Assembly: GCF_965139615.1 (NCBI RefSeq)
Contig: NZ_CBCSIQ010000012.1
Coordinates: 1 to 64,000 of the forward strand
Length of the DNA stretch: 64,000 nucleotides
Direction: 5' to 3'
DNA from: Kerstersia similis
GTDB taxonomy: Bacteria; Pseudomonadota; Gammaproteobacteria; Burkholderiales; Burkholderiaceae_B
Positions 44,103 to 52,614 of the stretch are shown in pieces (position 1 is the first letter of the stretch; each line of letters starts with the position of its first letter). Under the pieces are notes generated by a model. It was not told where the DNA came from. It saw only the letters and a list, made by a program, of their open reading frames with translations, and did not search any database. A program made the translations under genes and the position numbers.

Positions 44103-44801
44103 CTAAACCCCCAGGTAACGGCTGGCCAGGCCTGTCTCCCCGGCCAGGGCCGCAGGACTGCCTGACCACACCACCTTGCCTTTCTCCACGATGTAATGGC
44201 GATCCACCAGCGTCGCCATTTCCGGCAGGTTCTTGTCTATCACCAGAATCGTTTGCCCTTCCGTCTTGAGCTGACGCAGGCAAGTCCAGATTTCCTGGCG
44301 GATCAATGGCGCCAGGCCTTCGGTGGCTTCATCCAGAATCAGCAAGTGCGGATTGGTCATCAGCGCACGCCCTACCACCAGCATCTGCTGTTCGCCACCG
44401 GACAAGGTGCGCGCGGACTGTTTGCGGCGCTCCTGCAAACGCGGGAACAAGGCATAGACCCGCTTCAGATCCCAGCTGTCGCGCCCAGGCTCGCGCCGCG
44501 CCGTCGCCAGCAGGTTTTCCTCTACCGACAAGGAACCAAACACGCGCCGGCCTTCCGGCACCAGCCCTACGCCCAGGCGTGCCACCACGCTGGGCGCCAG
44601 GCGCGCCAGCGGTTTGCCCCGGAAACTGACCTGCCCGCCACGGGAAGGCAACATACCCATGACGGTTTTCACTGTGGTGGTCTTGCCCATGCCATTGCGT
44701 CCGATCAGGGCAATCACCTCGCCCTGGTCGGCCTCGAACGACATGCCGAACAACACCTGGCTGCCGCCATAGCCGCCGGCAAGTTCCTGTACTTTCAGCA
44801 T
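44103..44801 (-). CDS. livF: Branched-chain amino acid/aromatic-acid ABC transporter, ATPase LivF
   Basis: A 232-residue ATP-binding subunit. Walker A is GRNGMGKTT, the ABC signature is LSGGEQQMLVVGRAL and Walker B is LLILDEATEGLAP. Together with LivG it powers a HAAT-family importer. It is the last gene of the minus-strand operon; its start overlaps the livG stop by seven bases. The association with a CoA ligase suggests an aromatic or branched acid as cargo. Confidence 0.93.
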   Translation of the reverse strand: MLKVQELAGGYGGSQVLFGMSFEADQGEVIALIGRNGMGKTTTVKTVMGMLPSRGGQVSFRGKPLARLAPSVVARLGVGLVPEGRRVFGSLSVEENLLATARREPGRDSWDLKRVYALFPRLQERRKQSARTLSGGEQQMLVVGRALMTNPHLLILDEATEGLAPLIRQEIWTCLRQLKTEGQTILVIDKNLPEMATLVDRHYIVEKGKVVWSGSPAALAGETGLASRYLGV

Positions 44802-45580
44802 GCTTCCTCTCCCAGGTAGGCCGCACGGACATCTGGATGCTGCCGTACGGAGGCCGGGTCTCCGGTGTGAATAATGCGGCCATACACCAAGACACTGACC
44901 CGATCCGCCAGCGCGAACACGGCATCCATATCGTGTTCGACCAGCAAAATGCCGTAATCCTGCTTGATTTCCGCCAACAGGCGGGTCATGCGTGCGGACT
45001 CATCCCCGCCCATGCCTGCCATCGGCTCATCCAGCAGCAACAGCCGCGGTTCACGCGCCAGCGCAACCGCCAGCTCCAGCTGGCGCTTTTCGCCGTGCGC
45101 CATATCTGCCGTGCGCGCCAGCGCCCGGTCAGCCAGCCCGACCTTGTCCAGCCAATGCATTGCGCGTTCATGCAGGTCCCGGTCATTGCGCGGGTTGCGC
45201 CACATCCCGAAGCCGCGCGATTGCAGCAGCATGACGGAAAGAATCACGTTTTCCAGCGCCGTGAATTCCTGGCACAGCTCGGTAATCTGGAATGAACGCC
45301 CCAGGCCCATCCTGGCGCGCTGATAGGGGGGCAAGCGGGTAATGTCTTGCCCTTCCAGTTCGATGACACCCGAATCCGGCAGGATTTCCCCGCAGATTTG
45401 CGTGATCAAGGTCGATTTACCTGCACCATTGGGCCCGATGATGGCATGGATCTCACCCTTGAACACCGTCAGATCCACGCCGTTGGTCGCCTTGACCGCA
45501 TGGAAGGCTTTGTGCAGGCCGGCAATGCGCAGCAAGGGAACAGCGCCATCCGCTCTTTGCGTGAGAGGTTCATTGGCCAT
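44795..45580 (-). CDS. livG: ABC transporter ATPase LivG
   Basis: A 261-residue ATP-binding subunit. Walker A is GPNGAGKSTL, the signature segment is AHGEKRQLELAVALAREPRLLLLDEPMAGM, and the C-terminal insertion HDMDAVFALADRVSVLVYGRIIHTGDP is typical of LivG. It overlaps livM by 11 bases and livF by 7, so all are translated from one message. Confidence 0.93.
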   Translation of the reverse strand: MANEPLTQRADGAVPLLRIAGLHKAFHAVKATNGVDLTVFKGEIHAIIGPNGAGKSTLITQICGEILPDSGVIELEGQDITRLPPYQRARMGLGRSFQITELCQEFTALENVILSVMLLQSRGFGMWRNPRNDRDLHERAMHWLDKVGLADRALARTADMAHGEKRQLELAVALAREPRLLLLDEPMAGMGGDESARMTRLLAEIKQDYGILLVEHDMDAVFALADRVSVLVYGRIIHTGDPASVRQHPDVRAAYLGEEAC

Positions 45581-46556
45581 TGCGCTTCTCCAGCAGTCGT
45601 CCGAACAAGCCGCGCTGCGCCAGCAGCACCACCAATACCAGCAACGGCCCCATGTACAGCAGCCAGTGCTCCGTCACGGCAGACAGCGCCTGCTCCAGCC
45701 CCAGGAAGACGGCCGCGCCGCCAATCGGTCCAAGCAGCGTACCCACGCCCCCGAGGATGACGATGGCCATGAATTCCCCGGACTTGGTCCAGGCTGCCAT
45801 GTCCGGCGTTACCAGGCCGGAATAGTTGGCCCACAGGACACCGGCCAGCCCCGTCCCCACGGCGGACAGCACAAAGGCCGTCAAGCGGTGCGGCACCGGC
45901 GCCACGCCCAGGTTCACGGCACGCCGTTCGCTCTGGCGCAAGGCTTGCAACACCATGCCAAAGCGCGAGTTGACCACACGGATGCACAGCAACGTCCAGA
46001 TGGCCAGCAAGGCCAGGCAAACGTAATAAAGCTGCCTGTCGCTGGCAAGATCCACGCCAGGCAAATGGTTGCGCTCATTGAGCAACAAGCCATCGTCGCC
46101 GCCATAGACCTGCAGCGAGACCAGGATGAAATACAGCATCTGGCCGAATGCCAGGGTGATCATGATGAACTGTACGCCACGGGTACGCAGCGCAAGGCAG
46201 CCGGTTACCAGCCCCAGCAAGGCACTGCAGGCCAGGGCCAGCGGCCAGACCACCAGCGCCTCGTTGCTGCCTGCCCAGCCAAACAGGGGGCCGGCTTCAA
46301 ACGTGTGGAAGGAGATGATGCCCACCACATAGCCGCCCATGGCAAAGAACATGGCATGGCCGAAGCTGACCATGGCGCCATAGCCGATGACCAGGTCCAG
46401 GCTGACCGCCACCAGGCCATAGATCAGAAAGCGCGTGGCCAGATTGACCCAGTACGGAGAGCCGAAGATGTCGGCCAGTACCGGCAGCAGGGCCAACACC
46501 AGCAGGCCGCCCCAGCCGAACAGGGCGCGCCTGGAATTGAAGGAGTTTTGAATCAT
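45570..46556 (-). CDS. livM: ABC transporter permease LivM
   Basis: A 328-residue inner-membrane permease with about eight to nine hydrophobic segments. Family features include LVAVSLDLVIGYGAMVSFGHAMFFAMGGYVVG, RVVNSRFGMVLQALRQSERRAVNLG and GGVGTLLGPIGGAAVFLGLEQ. It pairs with LivH to form the channel. It starts three bases after the livH stop. Confidence 0.92.
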   Translation of the reverse strand: MIQNSFNSRRALFGWGGLLVLALLPVLADIFGSPYWVNLATRFLIYGLVAVSLDLVIGYGAMVSFGHAMFFAMGGYVVGIISFHTFEAGPLFGWAGSNEALVVWPLALACSALLGLVTGCLALRTRGVQFIMITLAFGQMLYFILVSLQVYGGDDGLLLNERNHLPGVDLASDRQLYYVCLALLAIWTLLCIRVVNSRFGMVLQALRQSERRAVNLGVAPVPHRLTAFVLSAVGTGLAGVLWANYSGLVTPDMAAWTKSGEFMAIVILGGVGTLLGPIGGAAVFLGLEQALSAVTEHWLLYMGPLLVLVVLLAQRGLFGRLLEKRNGQ

Positions 46557-46559
46557 GTT

Positions 46560-47474
46560 TCAGCTCCGCGCCGGGAACAGACCTGACGGCTTGATGATGA
46601 GGACGATGGCCATCAGTACATAGATGCTGGCCGAAGCGAAACCGGCCGCCAGCGGGTCGGCAATCGTCGGCGGGAACATTTCCCCCAGCAGGGTCGGCAG
46701 ATAGGCCCGCCCCAGGCTGTCAACCATGCCCACCAGCAAGGCACCGGCCAGCGCACCGCGCACCGAACCGACACCCCCGATCACGATCACGACGAAGGTG
46801 GTGATCAGGATGCGTTCGCCCATGCCGATTTCCACGGCCAGCAGCGGCGCCGCCATGACGCCCGCCAGGCCGCACAGCAATGCGCCCAGGCCGAATACCA
46901 GCGTATAGAGGCGGCGGATGTCCACGCCCAGCGCTTCCACCATGCCGTGATCGTCGGCGCCGCCGCGTATCAGCATGCCGATGCGCGTGCGGTTGACCAG
47001 CAGCCACAAGCCCAACGCCACCAGCGCGCCGACCAGGATGAACGCCAGGCGGATGACCGGGTACTGGAACCCCGTCCCCAGCGTCACAGCCCCCTGAAGA
47101 ATTTCAGGAATATTCACCAAGGGCGGGCGGCGCCCGAAAATCAGGCTGACCGCCTCGTTGGTGAATAAGAGCAACCCAAACGTTGCCAGCACCTGATACA
47201 GGTGGTCACGCTGATACAGCCGGCGTATCACCAGCACTTCAACCACCAGCCCGTAAATGCCTGCGCCCAGCAGGGCCGCCAGGATGCCGGCCAGGAAGGA
47301 GCCGGTATTGGCAATGGCGTAGGCCGCGCAGTACGCCCCGACCATATAGAACGAGCCGTGTGTCAGGTTAACGACCCCCATGATGCCGAAGATCAGGGTC
47401 AGTCCGGCTGCCAGCAGGAAAAGCATGGCGCCGAACTGCAAGCCGTTGAGCAACTGTTCGAGAAAAAAAGTCAT
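46560..47474 (-). CDS. livH: ABC transporter permease LivH
   Basis: A 304-residue inner-membrane permease with about eight segments. MTFFLEQLLNGLQFGAMLFLLAAGLTLIFGIMGVVNLTHGSFYM is the LivH N-terminus and GGVGSVRGALAGALLVGMVDSLGRAYLP the conserved loop. Its ATG overlaps the stop of the binding-protein gene (ATGA). A run of eight T follows the start codon (ACTTTTTTTCTC), a possible slippage spot. Confidence 0.93.
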   Translation of the reverse strand: MTFFLEQLLNGLQFGAMLFLLAAGLTLIFGIMGVVNLTHGSFYMVGAYCAAYAIANTGSFLAGILAALLGAGIYGLVVEVLVIRRLYQRDHLYQVLATFGLLLFTNEAVSLIFGRRPPLVNIPEILQGAVTLGTGFQYPVIRLAFILVGALVALGLWLLVNRTRIGMLIRGGADDHGMVEALGVDIRRLYTLVFGLGALLCGLAGVMAAPLLAVEIGMGERILITTFVVIVIGGVGSVRGALAGALLVGMVDSLGRAYLPTLLGEMFPPTIADPLAAGFASASIYVLMAIVLIIKPSGLFPARS

Positions 47475-48640
47475 GATGGCATCTTGCAGAGTTTGGCGTA
47501 GCTGTCCTCATGGTCCGTCATCAGCTTGCGCACGGTACGCGGTGCGAGCTCGCCCGAGTCCTGGCGGACGATTTGCATGAGGTAGTAGTCTTCGATGGGA
47601 TGCTGGTTGACGTTCATGCGGAAGTTGCCGCGCAGCGAGTCGAAGTCCGCCTTGCGCATGGCTTCGCGGAATTCGTCCTTGCGCGACATGTCGCCATCGA
47701 CGGCCTTGAGCGCGGTGCCCATCAGCTGCGCCGTGTCATAGGCCTGCATGGCGTAGTCGGTGGGCACACGGCCATATTTTTTCTGGAAGGCTTCCACAAA
47801 GGCACGCGACTGCGGTGTGTCGGTATCCGGTGCCCAGATACCGGTGGTGTACACCCCTTCGGCCGCATCGCCGGTTGCCTTGAGCATATGGGCATCCATC
47901 GAGAAGCTCGGGATGATCATCGGGATTTCTTTGGTCAGGCCGGCTGCGGCGTATTGCTTGGCAAAGTTGATGCCTGTGCCGCCCGGATGGAACTGGTACA
48001 CCGCATCAGGCGCGATGGAGCGGATGCGGGCGAGTTCGACAGAGAAGTCGGATTGATCAAGTTTGGTGTAGATTTCCGCGACGATTTCGCCCTGGAAGTT
48101 TTCCTTGAAGCCCGCGATGGCGTCGCGGCCGGCCTGGTAGTTGGGTGCCAGCACGGCCACTTTTTTGTAGCCCAGTTCATTGGCTGCCACGCCGCCGGCC
48201 GAGTAGAACGCGTCGTTCTGGTAGGACACCACGAAGTAGTTCGGGTCACAGCGCTGACCGGCAAAGTTCGACGGGCCTGGGTTGAGGCTGATGTAGAAGT
48301 CGTCTGCCTTGGTCACGCTGGGGACTACCGCTGCCAGCACATTCGAGAAAATGACGCCGGTGAAAATGGGCACGCCGGATTGCACCATGCGGTCGGCCGC
48401 CTGTTTGGCGTTGGCGGGTTTGAGGGCGTCGTCTTCAACGACCAGCTCCACGGGTACGCCACCCAGTTTGCCGCCGCCTTGTTCGATGGCCAGGTTGAAG
48501 GCGTCGCGCAGGTCTTCGCCGATGTAGCCTGCCGGCGTGGAGAGGGTGGTGATGAAACCGATACGTACCGGATCCTGGGCCTGTGCGACTGCGCAGGCCC
48601 CTGCCAGCATGGCGCCGACAGCAATGGTTTTCCTGATCAT
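47471..48640 (-). CDS. ABC transporter periplasmic substrate-binding protein (Peripla_BP_6)
   Basis: A 389-residue type-1 periplasmic binding protein. A Sec signal (MIRKTIAVGAMLAGACAVAQAQ, cut after AQA near 21) precedes VRIGFITTLSTPAGYIGEDLRDAFNLAIEQGGGKLGG. These proteins serve Liv-type and aromatic-acid uptake systems. The TGGAGACAC site before 48640 fixes the start; a longer frame upstream is not coding. It is the second gene of the operon, after the CoA ligase. Substrate is not readable; an aromatic acid is inferred from context. Confidence 0.9.
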   Translation of the reverse strand: MIRKTIAVGAMLAGACAVAQAQDPVRIGFITTLSTPAGYIGEDLRDAFNLAIEQGGGKLGGVPVELVVEDDALKPANAKQAADRMVQSGVPIFTGVIFSNVLAAVVPSVTKADDFYISLNPGPSNFAGQRCDPNYFVVSYQNDAFYSAGGVAANELGYKKVAVLAPNYQAGRDAIAGFKENFQGEIVAEIYTKLDQSDFSVELARIRSIAPDAVYQFHPGGTGINFAKQYAAAGLTKEIPMIIPSFSMDAHMLKATGDAAEGVYTTGIWAPDTDTPQSRAFVEAFQKKYGRVPTDYAMQAYDTAQLMGTALKAVDGDMSRKDEFREAMRKADFDSLRGNFRMNVNQHPIEDYYLMQIVRQDSGELAPRTVRKLMTDHEDSYAKLCKMPS

Positions 48641-48785
48641 GTGTGTGTCTCCAGTAGGGTGATGGAACCGGCCGATGGGTGTGCTGGCCGGCTGGCACTG
48701 CTCGATACTACGCTGTCCCGCGTTCCGCCCAGGTACGCCCAGCGCGCCTCTCGGGTAAACACCGAGAGTGGGCGCCATGCGCGGT

Positions 48786-50432
48786 TCAGTGCGCTTCCTG
48801 GCGCAAGGCAAAGCGGCGTAATTTGCCTGTTTCGGTGCGGGGCAGGCTTTCGACAAATTCGATCAGGCGCGGATATTTGTAGGGCGCCACGCTTTCTTTG
48901 ACGAAGCGCTGCAGGGTTTCGACCATGGCGTCGTTACCGGCATGGCCGGTTTTGAGGACGATGTAGGCTTTGACGACCTGGCCGCGCAGGTCGTCCGGCC
49001 AGCCGATGACGCCGCATTCCGCTACGGCAGGGTGACGCAGCAGTGCGTCTTCGACTTCGGGTCCGGCGATGTTGTAGCCCGCCGAGACGATCATGTCGTC
49101 GTTGCGCGCCTGGTAGAAGAAGTAGCCGTCTTTGTCGCGGACAAAGACGTCGCCAGGCAGGTTCCAGCCTTGTTGGACGAATACCTTCTGGCGGTCATCG
49201 GCCAGGTAGCGGCAGCCCGTGGGGCCGCGCAGCGCCAGGCGGCCCGGCGTGCCGTCGGGCACCGGTTGCATTTGTGCATCGACGATGCAGGCTTCGTAGC
49301 CAGGGACGACCTGGCCGATCGCACCACGCCGCACGGTTTCGGGACGGCTGGAGATGAAGACGTGGATCATTTCCGTGCCGCCGATGCCGTCTATCATTTC
49401 TATGCCGCTGGCTTCTTTCCAGAGCTGGCGTGTGGCATCGGGCAGCGCTTCGCCCGCCGAGACGCAGCGGCGCAGGCTGGAGAGGTCGTAGTTGCCTGCC
49501 AGGGCGGCCATTTGGCGGTAGAAGGTGGGCGCCGTGAATACGATGGAGACGCGGAAGTCCTGGACGGTTTGCAGCAGGCTGGCGGGCGAGAGTTTTTCGG
49601 CCAGGACGACGCTGGCGCCGACACGCAGCGGGAAGCACAGGAGGCCGCCCAGGCCGAAGGTGAAGGCAAGCGGTGGCGTGCCGCAGAAGATGTCGTCCGG
49701 GCCGGGTTGGAGGATGTGGTGTGCGAAGAGGTCGCACATGGCCAGTACGTCACGGTGAAAGTGCATGCAGCCTTTAGGCATGCCTGTGGTGCCGCTGGTG
49801 AAGGCGATCAGGCAGACGTCGTCGGCCGCCGTGTCGCAGGCGGTGAAGGTGTCGTCCGGTTGCGCCGCTGCCCGGGCTTCCAGGGATTCGGTGCCAGGCT
49901 GGTTGAAGAAGCAGATTTGCTGGAGGCTTTCGCAGTAGTGTTCATGCCCAGGCGTGCGGCAGTATTCGGCTTCTTCAGCGAGCCGCGCGTCGCAGAGCAT
50001 GGCGCTGATTTGCGCTTTTTCTATGACTTGTTTGAGTTCTTTGGCACGCAGGAGCGGCATGGTGGGGACGGTGACGAGGCCTGCTTTGACTGCGGCCAGC
50101 CAGGCCGCGGCCATGAGGGGGTGGTTGGCGCCGCGCAGGAGGATGCGGTTGCCCGGTACCAGTTTCATGTCGTCGATGAGGACGCGGGCCATGCGGTTGG
50201 TGAGGGCCTGCAGTTCGCGGTAGTTCATGGCGGCGTGGGTGCCGTCGTGGTTTTGCCAGCGCAGTGCGATGTTTTCGCCACGGCCTTCGCTGATGTGTCG
50301 ATCTACCAGTTCTACGGCGCAGTTCAGGCGCGCGGCGTAGCGGGTGTCCGGGGAGTCAAGCATGACCGGCCAGGTGTCTTGGGGCGGGAGATTGTCGCGT
50401 GCGAAGGTGTCAACGTGTGCGGAGACTTCCAT
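48786..50432 (-). CDS. Acyl-CoA synthetase of the benzoate / 2-aminobenzoate-CoA ligase type
   Basis: A 548-residue adenylate-forming enzyme that would activate an aromatic acid to its CoA thioester with ATP. The P-loop TSGTTGMPKG is at 212-221, the A5-type motif is GIGGTEMIH, the core LPGDVFVRDKDGYFFYQARNDDMI is conserved, and the catalytic Lys is in PRTETGKLRR. The overall pattern is closest to 2-aminobenzoate-CoA ligases (Azoarcus AbmG type), but benzoate or another aromatic acid cannot be excluded; no 2-aminobenzoyl-CoA monooxygenase/reductase gene is in the window. GAGGTAAG precedes the ATG. It leads the operon that also encodes the Liv-type importer. Confidence 0.88.
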   Translation of the reverse strand: MEVSAHVDTFARDNLPPQDTWPVMLDSPDTRYAARLNCAVELVDRHISEGRGENIALRWQNHDGTHAAMNYRELQALTNRMARVLIDDMKLVPGNRILLRGANHPLMAAAWLAAVKAGLVTVPTMPLLRAKELKQVIEKAQISAMLCDARLAEEAEYCRTPGHEHYCESLQQICFFNQPGTESLEARAAAQPDDTFTACDTAADDVCLIAFTSGTTGMPKGCMHFHRDVLAMCDLFAHHILQPGPDDIFCGTPPLAFTFGLGGLLCFPLRVGASVVLAEKLSPASLLQTVQDFRVSIVFTAPTFYRQMAALAGNYDLSSLRRCVSAGEALPDATRQLWKEASGIEMIDGIGGTEMIHVFISSRPETVRRGAIGQVVPGYEACIVDAQMQPVPDGTPGRLALRGPTGCRYLADDRQKVFVQQGWNLPGDVFVRDKDGYFFYQARNDDMIVSAGYNIAGPEVEDALLRHPAVAECGVIGWPDDLRGQVVKAYIVLKTGHAGNDAMVETLQRFVKESVAPYKYPRLIEFVESLPRTETGKLRRFALRQEAH

Positions 50433-50720
50433 GCTTACCTCGGGTTGTGAACCCGCCAGGAGGGTGCCCGGCCGGAAATTTATTTTATAAATACATATTT
50501 TACTTTTAAAGCAATGTAGCTAAATTCAGGCACTGGAACTATCTAGGAATTACCCTCGGGTGAGCCGCCCCAGGCCGCGTCAGGACTGGTGTTGCTCAGT
50601 TTTTCCAGGAGGCGGGGTTTGCTTGCTTGTTCATGTATTGCTTTGCGGGAGAGGTCGCGCTGCAAGTGCTGCGATGTGGGCATAGCGGGGGCGCGGGTGG
50701 ACGAGCGCAGTGGGGGTACG
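50433..50720. other. Upstream region of the CoA-ligase operon
   Basis: No gene is supported. Bases 50480-50530 are strikingly AT-rich (for example TATTTTATAAATACATATTTTAC on plus, written in part) and are the likely promoter region of the minus-strand operon. The exact -35/-10 is not clear. Confidence 0.4.
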
Positions 50721-50832
50721 GCTAAGGACGCGCTGGATTTTTTGCTGTATTGGCGCAGCGGGAGTCNCTGCTAAGGACGCGCTGGATNTTNTGCNNNATT
50801 GGCGCAGCGGGAGTCACTGCTAAGGACGCGTT
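50721..50832. repeat. 49-bp tandem repeat with ambiguous bases
   Basis: Unit starts at 50721, 50770 and 50819, each with GCTAAGGACGCG. The first two units are complete at 49 bp; the third stops after about 12 bases where the foldback element begins. A diverged partial unit seems to precede 50721. N bases occur at 50767, 50788, 50791 and 50795-50797, only in the repeat. This suggests reads from several similar units were merged, so the true copy number may be higher. Confidence 0.8.
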
Positions 50833-51051
50833 GGGGCAAGCCCGGGATGCAGGGCAGATCGCGTGGTTCTGGCTGCGCCAGAACTTCCCGAGTCAGGCGG
50901 CGCCAGCGGGGCGGACACACAACTCGCGAGGCGGACAGTCCACCGGACTGTCCGCAAGCGTCTCGCTCAAACATGTGCGTCCTTGCCTCCCCGCTGACAC
51001 CACCTGACTCGGCACGCTCCACTGCCCTGCATCCCGGGCTTGCCCCAACGC
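50828..51051. mobile_element. 224-bp foldback element with perfect 30-bp inverted ends
   Basis: Bases 50828-50857 are the exact reverse complement of 51022-51051 (30 of 30). Further in, 50888-50911 pairs with 50989-51012 (21 of 24) and 50931-50941 pairs with 50945-50955 (11 of 11, loop ACC). A separate small hairpin TTCTGGC/GCCAGAA lies at 50868-50884. The three mismatches of the middle stem become G.U pairs in a minus-strand RNA, so a transcript of that strand folds without mismatch there. There is no transposase and no clear target-site duplication. A MITE-like or REP-like element, or an RNA structure at the 3' end of the lrp transcript, are both possible. Confidence 0.6.
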
Positions 51052-51113
51052 TGGCATGTCAGAACACGTATCAAATCAGAATACGTATCAGGGAAAAGTA
51101 CGCCTGATTTTCT

Positions 51114-51602
51114 TCAGGGGCTGGGTCCCCGTTCCAGGTAGGTGGATAAGGCAACGATGCAGTGAGTGCCGTCTATGCCTTCGAAGCCCTGGATGCGCGC
51201 CAGAATTTCTTCCAGGGCCTGGGTGTCGCGGGTGCGTACTTTGAGGAGTACGTCACTCTGGCCTGTGATGGTGTGGACTTCTTCGATGTCCGGAAAGCCC
51301 GTGAAGTCGTTCTGCTCCAGCGTGGTGGCCCAGTTGCGGGTTTTGACCTGGATGAACGCGAGTAAGGGACGGCCAATCGAGGGGCCATCGAGTACGGCAA
51401 CCGTTCCCTTTATGACGCCGTCTTGTTTAAGTCGTTTGACCCGTTCATGTACCGCCGGCGCAGAGAGATGCAAGGCTTCACCCAGGGCAGCGTAGCTGCG
51501 TGTCGCGTCTGCCGCAATCAGGCTTAACAATCTTCGGTCAACATCATCCAAGGCCGCACCCGCCCCAACGCCTTTCCTAACGCGATTCGTTTTTTCTTCC
51601 AC
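51114..51602 (-). CDS. Lrp/AsnC-family transcriptional regulator
   Basis: A 162-residue regulator with an N-terminal helix-turn-helix (ALDDVDRRLLSLIAADATRSYAALGEALHLSAPAVHERVKRLKQDGVI) and a C-terminal RAM domain (VKTRNWATTLEQNDFTGFPDIEEVHTITGQSDVLLKVRTRD) that binds amino acids. The start is GTG with a GGGGAGATCATAG site. It diverges from a LysE-type exporter, a common pairing in which the regulator responds to the exported amino acid; that link is inferred. The transcript would run into the foldback element 62 bases beyond its stop. Confidence 0.9.
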   Translation of the reverse strand: MEEKTNRVRKGVGAGAALDDVDRRLLSLIAADATRSYAALGEALHLSAPAVHERVKRLKQDGVIKGTVAVLDGPSIGRPLLAFIQVKTRNWATTLEQNDFTGFPDIEEVHTITGQSDVLLKVRTRDTQALEEILARIQGFEGIDGTHCIVALSTYLERGPSP

Positions 51603-51833
51603 CTATGATCTCCCCCCTTCAAACACCAGAACAATATAAGTTAAATTACAAAAAACACTGAATATTTTAAATCAATAGCCATGTTTCCCACGTTCTCCGT
51701 CCTGCAGCGTTTCTATGGCCATTCCGGTCAAGCAGGGCCGCCACGAGCGTGATGCCGGTTCGTCACGGCTGCATCCCCCCGGCAAGTCTTTTTCTTGCTT
51801 TCCTGGTTTCGTTTTTTTGATTCGTATCGCATC

Positions 51834-52457
51834 ATGGAACTGGCTACGTTCTATTCTTTCCTGGTTTATTCATTGGTCACTGCGATCACGCCGGGGCCGA
51901 ATAACATTATGCTGACCGCTTCCGGTCTGAATTTCGGTTTCCGCCGCAGTATTCCCCATATTCTGGGCGTCGCCATGGGCTTCGGCATTATGGTGGCGGT
52001 CGTTGGCCTGGGGATTGGCAATTTGCTGACGGCCTCCCCCGCGCTGTTCGAGACCATTCGCGTGCTGGGTATTTTGTATTTGCTTTACCTGTCCTGGCGT
52101 ATTGCAACGGCTGGCGCAGCGCCTTCTTCCAAGAGCGCCCGCGGGCGGCCGCTGGGTTTTGTCGGTGCCGCCCTGTTTCAGTGGGTGAACCCGAAGTCCT
52201 GGATCATTACGCTGAGCGCGGTCACTTCCTATACCAGTAATACCAATGGCAGTCTGACGCTGTTCCTGACCTTGGGCCTGATTTATACGGTGGTCAGCCT
52301 GCCGGCCATCAGCGCCTGGGCCTATATGGGTTCACGCCTGCAGGATCTGGCCGCCGATGCCAACCGGATGCGCTGGTTCAATTGGGGCATGGCCTTGTTG
52401 CTGGCAAGTTCAGTGCTGCCATCCATGCAGGCTTCCGTGCAGTATTTCACGCGCTGA
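51834..52457 (+). CDS. LysE/RhtB-family amino-acid exporter
   Basis: A 207-residue inner-membrane protein with six predicted segments. The N-terminal VTAITPGPNNIMLTASGLNFGFRRSIPHILGVAMGF is the LysE signature, and FQWVNPKSWIITLSAV is the conserved helix. It likely exports an amino acid or analogue; the substrate is not known. ATG at 51834 is used; a longer frame starts at 51795. It is divergent from the Lrp-type regulator, 231 bases apart. Confidence 0.87.
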   Translation: MELATFYSFLVYSLVTAITPGPNNIMLTASGLNFGFRRSIPHILGVAMGFGIMVAVVGLGIGNLLTASPALFETIRVLGILYLLYLSWRIATAGAAPSSKSARGRPLGFVGAALFQWVNPKSWIITLSAVTSYTSNTNGSLTLFLTLGLIYTVVSLPAISAWAYMGSRLQDLAADANRMRWFNWGMALLLASSVLPSMQASVQYFTR

Positions 52458-52478
52458 ATAATTTTCCGTACCTGTTCT

Positions 52479-52507
52479 GCCCCTGCCGGCACGCTGCCGA
52501 CAGGGGC
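52479..52507 (+). terminator. Hairpin after the LysE gene
   Basis: GCCCCTG pairs with CAGGGGC, with an inner GGCA/TGCC, 21 bases past the stop. The following ATTCATTTG is only a weak T-run. Confidence 0.45.
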
Positions 52508-52614
52508 ATTCATTTGTCCGGGGCGCCCGCTATACTTGATCTGATTCTGAAGGAAAGTCACCGGGGCAGGCAGGCCGACAGCTGAATTGCCCTGTTCCAT
52601 ACACAGGGGCGTCC

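Noticed and set aside
50721..50832. CRISPR array
   Set aside because: The units are contiguous without variable spacers, and no cas genes are near.
50589..51007. Frames through the 49-bp repeat and the foldback element
   Set aside because: They contain ambiguous bases and change frame between units, and the part over the foldback is explained by the inverted repeat. A short peptide gene cannot be excluded but has no support.
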